Shown here in pieces: positions 34,129 through 37,632 of a DNA stretch of 37,632 nt. Every line of letters starts with the position of its first letter. The first letter of the stretch is position 1. Source of the DNA: Cyanobacteriota bacterium (GTDB lineage Bacteria > Cyanobacteriota > Cyanobacteriia > Cyanobacteriales > Microcoleaceae). The translations under genes and the position numbers were made by a program. The notes under the pieces are model-generated. The model searched no databases and was not told the DNA's origin. It was given only the letters and a program-made list of their open reading frames with translations. The stretch spans positions 1 to 37,632 of the forward strand of contig JANYGO010000312.1 in NCBI GenBank assembly GCA_025362325.1. Reading direction: 5' to 3'.

Positions 34129-35157
34129 TTAAGGTTTTGGTTTTGATTTGGACTTATCCAGAGTCAAATCCCGCACTTCTGCAACTTGACTGACTTGAAA
34201 AATCAGAGTAAATTTTTGGCCCATTTCTTTTTCGACAAATCGCTCTAAAAGCTGCACTTGCTTGGGTGTCAAAGCTTCGCTGCTGCGAACAATCAAACGA
34301 ACTTCCGGCGGCTTCGCCAACCAGTTAGTCTCGGTTTTAATCAATTCCACCCGTTGAAAAGTCATAGTTCGGTTGAGCAGCGCCCGCTTCAGACTGGCTT
34401 CGAGTTGCCCTTGCTCGATCAATTCCACAAAGCTCACGCCCAGAGGAATCACAAGTATAGCCGTCAATGCTAGAGTCCAAAAGAGGGCTTTGCGGGCGCG
34501 ATCCAGGGGGGTGTAGCCGGCAATTAAAGAGGCCAGCATACAGGAGAGAGTAATGCCCAGCAAATTAGTGATATAGAGGAGGCTTGCTCCCAAACTGAGC
34601 GACCAATTACCTTGAGATAAGCCTAAACCTATAACACAAATTGGCGGCATGAGAGCCACGGCGATCGCAGTTCCCGCCAGAGTAGGAGCAACTTTCGGCT
34701 GAACTTTGGCATAGCCGCCGATTCCCCCAGCGGCGATCGCAATTCCTAAGTCTAGCAATGTAGGTTTAGAACGAGCTAGAACTTCGCTCCCAAAGTCTGG
34801 AAGCTGTACCAAAGCACCCAGGAAACAAGCTAAAAAAATTGCTAGCAACGTCCCGACTGTTAATGCAATTAAACCTTTGCGGAAGAGCTGAACGTTACCT
34901 TCTACCGCTCCAAATGCTAACCCTCGAATTGGCAGCATCAGAGGCGCAATGATCATAGCACCGATGATGACGGCCGCACTGTTGGCAAGCAGTCCGAAGG
35001 TGGCAATTACACAGGAGCCTAGAATTAAGACAAGATAGTTAATATCTAGGGTTGATTCTTCCAACAAGTCAACTCGTATTTGGTTTAAATGCTGTGGAGC
35101 GAGTCTGCTCCTGGTGAAATATTTAAGACGATCTCGAATATTGTTGAGCAAAATCAT
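34129..35157 (-). CDS. DUF389 family membrane protein
   Basis: 342 residues. The N-terminal soluble segment (1-38) is followed by six or seven membrane helices (about 39-250) with the family motifs 'NSAAVIIGAMIIAPLMLPI', 'GGIGGYAKVQPKVAPTLAG' and 'AIAVALMPPICVIGLGL'. A cytoplasmic C-terminal domain (about 255-342) resembles a small alpha/beta unit ('PEVRLIVRSSEALTPKQVQL'). DUF389 (TIGR00341) members are predicted transporters of unknown substrate. AAGGAG abuts ATG 35157 with no spacer; a TTG two codons later (35151) has ideal 6-base spacing and may be the true start. It is divergent from the MAPEG gene at 35448. Confidence 0.85.
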   Translation of the reverse strand: MILLNNIRDRLKYFTRSRLAPQHLNQIRVDLLEESTLDINYLVLILGSCVIATFGLLANSAAVIIGAMIIAPLMLPIRGLAFGAVEGNVQLFRKGLIALTVGTLLAIFLACFLGALVQLPDFGSEVLARSKPTLLDLGIAIAAGGIGGYAKVQPKVAPTLAGTAIAVALMPPICVIGLGLSQGNWSLSLGASLLYITNLLGITLSCMLASLIAGYTPLDRARKALFWTLALTAILVIPLGVSFVELIEQGQLEASLKRALLNRTMTFQRVELIKTETNWLAKPPEVRLIVRSSEALTPKQVQLLERFVEKEMGQKFTLIFQVSQVAEVRDLTLDKSKSKPKP

Positions 35158-35278
35158 CTCCTTAAATTCGCAACAAAGACTTCTACCATTTTAGATTTTA
35201 CAATGACTGATGACTATCCGGGTTGCGATCGCGGGTATGCGGTTGGTTTTTTTGGGGAAACTGGTATTAATCCCAGCC

Positions 35279-35317
35279 AGCAAGTTTTGAAGGATGTCCC
35301 AAAACCCAAAACTTGCT
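35279..35317. repeat. Inverted repeat AGCAAGTTTTG/CAAAACTTGCT
   Basis: Perfect 11-base arms with a 17-base loop in the 290-base gap between the divergent DUF389 and MAPEG genes. It could be an operator-like dyad or a cruciform. Nothing else is recognised in the gap. Confidence 0.55.
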
Positions 35318-35447
35318 GACCGCGCCACGAATAGCCAGCAGTTGCATCAAATCCCGTGCGTTGAATGACCCGATCGCGATGAATGACGCGATCGACAATA
35401 ATTGATTTATAATCAAGATATATACTCCACCCAAATAATCCCAAATC

Positions 35448-35858
35448 ATGCTCGCAGAAGCAAACGCCACACTCTGGCCTAGTCTAATAACTGTTTCAGC
35501 ATTAATTCTCTACTTCGTTGTTACCATCAACGTCGGCAGAGCTAGATTCAAATACAAAATTTCTCCCCCGCAGATGACAGGAAACCCAGACTTTGAGCGA
35601 GTAGTGCGAGTCCAGCAAAATACCTTAGAGCAAATGATTCTATTTTTGCCCTCGCTGTGGCTGTTTTCGCAATTTGTCAGCCCAATTTGGGCCGCCGGTA
35701 TCGGCGCAGTTTGGATAGTTGGACGCATTTTGTTTGCTTGGGGATACTATCAAGCGGCCGAAAAACGAGCCGCAGGATTTGGCATTAGTACCTTAGCTAC
35801 TTTAACTTTGCTGGGCGGTTCCTTAATTGGCACAATCATGTCGCTGCTGAAGATTTAA
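35448..35858 (+). CDS. MAPEG family protein (second of two, MGST/LTC4S-like)
   Basis: 136 residues with four membrane helices (about 10-28, 65-82, 84-104, 112-133). 'ERVVRVQQNTLEQMILFLPS' is the MAPEG signature of the microsomal glutathione transferase / leukotriene C4 synthase branch (R.Q.N..E), with the Arg, Asn and Glu that contact glutathione. 'GRILFAWGYYQAAEKRAAGF' is the second conserved block. The likely role is glutathione-dependent detoxification or peroxide reduction in membranes. It belongs to another branch than the protein at 991-1419, so the window holds two separate MAPEG lineages. A hairpin with a T-run follows at 35881. Confidence 0.9.
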   Translation: MLAEANATLWPSLITVSALILYFVVTINVGRARFKYKISPPQMTGNPDFERVVRVQQNTLEQMILFLPSLWLFSQFVSPIWAAGIGAVWIVGRILFAWGYYQAAEKRAAGFGISTLATLTLLGGSLIGTIMSLLKI

Positions 35859-35880
35859 CAGCTATAATTTATATTAGTAG

Positions 35881-35901
35881 GGTGCACCGCCTGCACCTTT
35901 T
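35881..35901 (+). terminator. Rho-independent-like terminator after MAPEG
   Basis: GGTGCA-CCGCC-TGCACC followed by TTTTT, 22 bases after the MAPEG stop: a short perfect stem with a T-run. Confidence 0.7.
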
Positions 35902-35941
35902 TAGGTAAATATAACTCTTTCAAGAACGTTCAGGATTAAAT

Positions 35942-36124
35942 ATGTCAGAAACCAAAAAACCAGTATTTCAAATTAACCAGCAACTCTTTCAGCAGCTTAC
36001 CGAGTGGCAAGAAAAACTCGCACTAGAAGATGAATTAGCAAGCGAGTCAGAAGATGAGAAACCAACTGAGGTAAAAAGTCCTCCCGACAGTTATGAACAG
36101 CATTCTCAAACAGATAATTCCTAG
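35942..36124 (+). CDS. Small acidic hypothetical protein
   Basis: 60 residues (MSETKKPVFQINQQLFQQLT ...), with a probable helix at 8-28 and a Glu/Ser-rich disordered tail. No family is recognised. There is no strong ribosome binding site. Its last 32 bases overlap the start of the next gene in a different frame, which suggests translational coupling. Confidence 0.5.
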   Translation: MSETKKPVFQINQQLFQQLTEWQEKLALEDELASESEDEKPTEVKSPPDSYEQHSQTDNS

Positions 36125-36455
36125 CGTGTGGCTAGCAGCATCCTTGGCATTTCCGGCTGCTGTCTCGGCTCAATCGCTGACACCGAGCCAAATTGGGCAA
36201 ATCAATAGCGGTTTGTTTCGTTCTAACTCTCAAGATTTCTTTGAGCAAGGAAATCGCCAACTGGAAAGGGAAATCGCAGCTTTGTTACGCAAAACAGTCG
36301 CTTCCGAAGGTAAGATTTTGGAGATTGATGAAAAATTGCTCTCTCAGCTTTGCCGCGAAGATTTTCAAATACCCTCGCGGTATTCTGATACAATCAGTGC
36401 TGCTGATGTTTCTAGTTTTAATGCAAAACTGAAAGAGGTTTGCAGGGAAAATTAA
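36093..36455 (+). CDS. Small secreted hypothetical protein
   Basis: 120 residues with a clear signal peptide: basic start (MNSILKQ), hydrophobic core 'VWLAASLAFPAAVSA', cleavage likely after 'VSA' (about residue 26). The mature ~94 residues contain two Cys (in 'LCRED' and 'VCREN') that could form a disulfide in the periplasm. No domain is recognised. It overlaps the preceding small gene by 32 bases and has no ribosome binding site of its own, so coupling is likely. Confidence 0.65.
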   Translation: MNSILKQIIPSVWLAASLAFPAAVSAQSLTPSQIGQINSGLFRSNSQDFFEQGNRQLEREIAALLRKTVASEGKILEIDEKLLSQLCREDFQIPSRYSDTISAADVSSFNAKLKEVCREN

Positions 36456-36491
36456 AATCGAAGTGAGAAAAAAATTAAAGTTTTAGCGTTA

Positions 36492-36662
36492 ATGGATAAA
36501 GAAGCACTGACCAAATTGAAACTAGCCATGCTGGAAGCGAAAACTGTGGCTCAGTTGGCTGCCATCATTATTGATTACACCCATGAGGAAATGATGTTAG
36601 TTTTTCGTGAGCTAGAATGGGAACAGCAGGCGAGAATTAAGGATATTTGGAAAAGTATTTGA
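36492..36662 (+). CDS. Small hypothetical protein
   Basis: 56 residues (MDKEALTKLKLAMLEAKTVA ... DIWKSI), mostly helical, no Cys and no membrane segment. The frame is protein-like and ends in TGA 36660-36662. From there the +1 frame continues without interruption as 'FEGWHIYKVAGSRTGHGIVY' to a TAA near 36767, so the two parts may once have been one gene. No family is recognised. Confidence 0.45.
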   Translation: MDKEALTKLKLAMLEAKTVAQLAAIIIDYTHEEMMLVFRELEWEQQARIKDIWKSI

Positions 36663-36876
36663 GGGCTGGCACATCTATAAAGTCGCAGGTTCCCGCACCG
36701 GACACGGCATTGTCTATTGGTGTCAACTTAAGGTCAAACACAGTCATAGATCAATACGCTTGGGTTAATGCTATTTGTCATTGCGCTACGGGAGAGTAAT
36801 CGCAGAGACTAGGTTACTTCTCAATCTTTGTGAGATGCGCGCTGAGCAATTACCTTGTCAACCCAAGGGTATTGTT

Positions 36877-37155
36877 TTATACTGATGAACCCTCGCTACT
36901 GCTTTCTATGTAGCGACGCAAAACCGAGTTGATTAAAGCTCTATGTTCTCCGGTTTGATCTTGGAACCACTTCAAAACATCTGGATCAATTTGAACTAAT
37001 CGCTGTGCTTGAGGCGCAGGAATTCTTAAAGTAGCGTGTTCAAAAAACTCTGTCGTCAATGGTGGAATGTCAGAGTAATCAATCCCTTCATCTTCCATCT
37101 TCTCCAATGCTTCCCAATTAGTACGAGAGGTATTGCTCAAGTTTTTGGCGCTCAT
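36877..37155 (-). CDS. brnA: BrnA-type antitoxin
   Basis: 92 residues from ATG 37155; a longer frame would start inside brnT. The C-terminal 'LRIPAPQAQRLVQIDPDVLK' and 'WFQDQTGEHRALINSVLRRY' match the ribbon-helix-helix domain of BrnA antitoxins ('D.DVL.WF...G...R.IN..LR.Y'). BrnA binds and neutralises BrnT and represses the operon. It overlaps brnT by 38 bases in a different frame, typical for this module. Confidence 0.85.
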   Translation of the reverse strand: MSAKNLSNTSRTNWEALEKMEDEGIDYSDIPPLTTEFFEHATLRIPAPQAQRLVQIDPDVLKWFQDQTGEHRALINSVLRRYIESSSEGSSV

Positions 37156-37396
37156 ATCGATTTGCCCTTCGTGCTGAAACGATCCGAATCTGGTCATTCT
37201 GTCGTTCTGTCCAAACAACAACCGCGATGCCGTTACCGAGGAAACCGATACCGAACCAACGGTCTTCGCCGTAATCAAAACGATTGTCTAGCTCAATTAG
37301 CATTGGACTATCAAACATCTTAGGGACATCTACGAAATCAATGTCATGTTTGCGAATATTATCTAGATTCTTCGCTTCATTCCACTCAAACTGCAT
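37118..37396 (-). CDS. brnT: BrnT-type ribonuclease toxin
   Basis: 92 residues. 'FEWNEAKNLDNIRKHDIDFV' (about 3-22), 'MFDSPMLIELDNRFDYGEDR' and 'IRIVSARRANRYERQKLEQY' are the three conserved blocks of BrnT, a RelE-fold ribonuclease of type II toxin-antitoxin systems that slows translation under stress. The catalytic Arg and the C-terminal Arg-Ala-x-x-x-E block are intact. It is first in the operon, toxin before antitoxin, as in known brnTA loci. Confidence 0.9.
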   Translation of the reverse strand: MQFEWNEAKNLDNIRKHDIDFVDVPKMFDSPMLIELDNRFDYGEDRWFGIGFLGNGIAVVVWTERQNDQIRIVSARRANRYERQKLEQYLSY

Positions 37397-37459
37397 GAAA
37401 ATCTGGCAGTGCTAATTAGGCTGCCTTTATTATAGCCCAATATGCTTGGTTCAACAAGT

Positions 37460-37491
37460 GTAGGGGGTAGGCACGGGACACTACCCCCTAC
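37460..37491 (-). terminator. Hairpin GTAGGGGGTAG/CTACCCCCTAC
   Basis: Perfect 11-base arms with a 10-base loop. It lies between the partial gene at the right edge and brnT. It is downstream of the minus-strand partial gene and so may be its terminator; a miniature palindromic repeat is the alternative. Confidence 0.6.
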
Positions 37492-37530
37492 AAAAGCCTG
37501 ATTTTTGTCAGGGATAATCTATATCTAGCC

Positions 37531-37632
37531 CTACTTTTCAGCTAGCGATTCGAGACACAATTGACGGAAATGATCGCCCCGCTGCTCGAAGCTTTGGTAT
37601 TGATCGAAGCTGGCGCAAGCTGGCGAAAGCAG
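37531..37632 (-). CDS. C-terminal end of an unrecognised protein, cut by window edge
   Basis: On the minus strand, codons from the window edge read '[20 protein letters not shown]' and 'SLAEK', ending in TAG at 37531-37533. The composition is convincingly protein-like, and a hairpin follows. 33 residues are too few to name a family. Confidence 0.5.
   Translation of the reverse strand: MLSPACASFDQYQSFEQRGDHFRQLCLESLAEK

Noticed and set aside
35214-35444. 76-codon minus-strand open frame between DUF389 and MAPEG
   Set aside because: It spans the inverted repeat at 35279-35317 and has no recognisable protein features.

Overview
The window looks like a piece of a filamentous, non-marine cyanobacterial chromosome, most like Microcoleus/Oscillatoria/Phormidium. 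The evidence is direct: frequent GCGATCGC (HIP1) octamers, a psb34 gene, a Synechocystis-type MPBQ/MSBQ methyltransferase, a second groEL behind a perfect CIRCE operator, a cyanobacterial rnpB carrying a heptamer array, and heptameric short tandem repeats (STRRs) at many gene borders. The genus is an inference. I see no tRNA, rRNA, CRISPR array or prophage.

Layout. 1-5.4 kb: edge of an ISAs1-like transposase, a papain/transglutaminase-like small protein, a MAPEG + small membrane protein operon divergent from a LuxR regulator, a fatty acid desaturase, and the tocopherol/plastoquinone-branch methyltransferase, whose last codons lie in a dispersed repeat. 5.7-9.5 kb: a methyltransferase-cupin pair convergent with a Crp-type regulator, then a CdiA-CT-like nuclease gene overlapping an ORF in which about 75 extra residues are fused to ThiG, then psb34. 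9.9-15 kb: a large TPR protein, an OmpR response regulator, oxygen-dependent protoporphyrinogen oxidase and DUF2811. 15-17.8 kb: a phased array of four DnaA-box-like sites, a decayed FeS photolyase/cryptochrome gene and another methyltransferase. 17.8-28.2 kb: two histidine kinases, a Gfo/Idh/MocA oxidoreductase, RNase III, RNase P RNA and CorA. 28.7-33.4 kb: groEL2, an ABC half-exporter and a DM13-like protein. 33.6-37.6 kb: an FAD/GDSL gene fossil, DUF389, a second MAPEG protein, a small overlapping gene pair, a brnT/brnA toxin-antitoxin module and the 3' end of an unrecognised gene.

Most genes are independent housekeeping or signalling genes. Clear functional links are few: MAPEG with its membrane partner and the divergent LuxR regulator; methyltransferase with cupin; nuclease with the overlapping small ORF; brnT with brnA; and the two RNA-processing genes rnc and rnpB, which are neighbours on the same strand.

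The most interesting points are the nuclease/ThiG-fusion locus, the helically phased DnaA-box array, and the way repeats enter genes. Four minus-strand genes end inside or against heptamer arrays, a 34-bp repeat is translated inside two unrelated proteins, a repeat supplies the C-terminus of the MPBQ methyltransferase, and an STRR lies in the P12 region of RNase P RNA.
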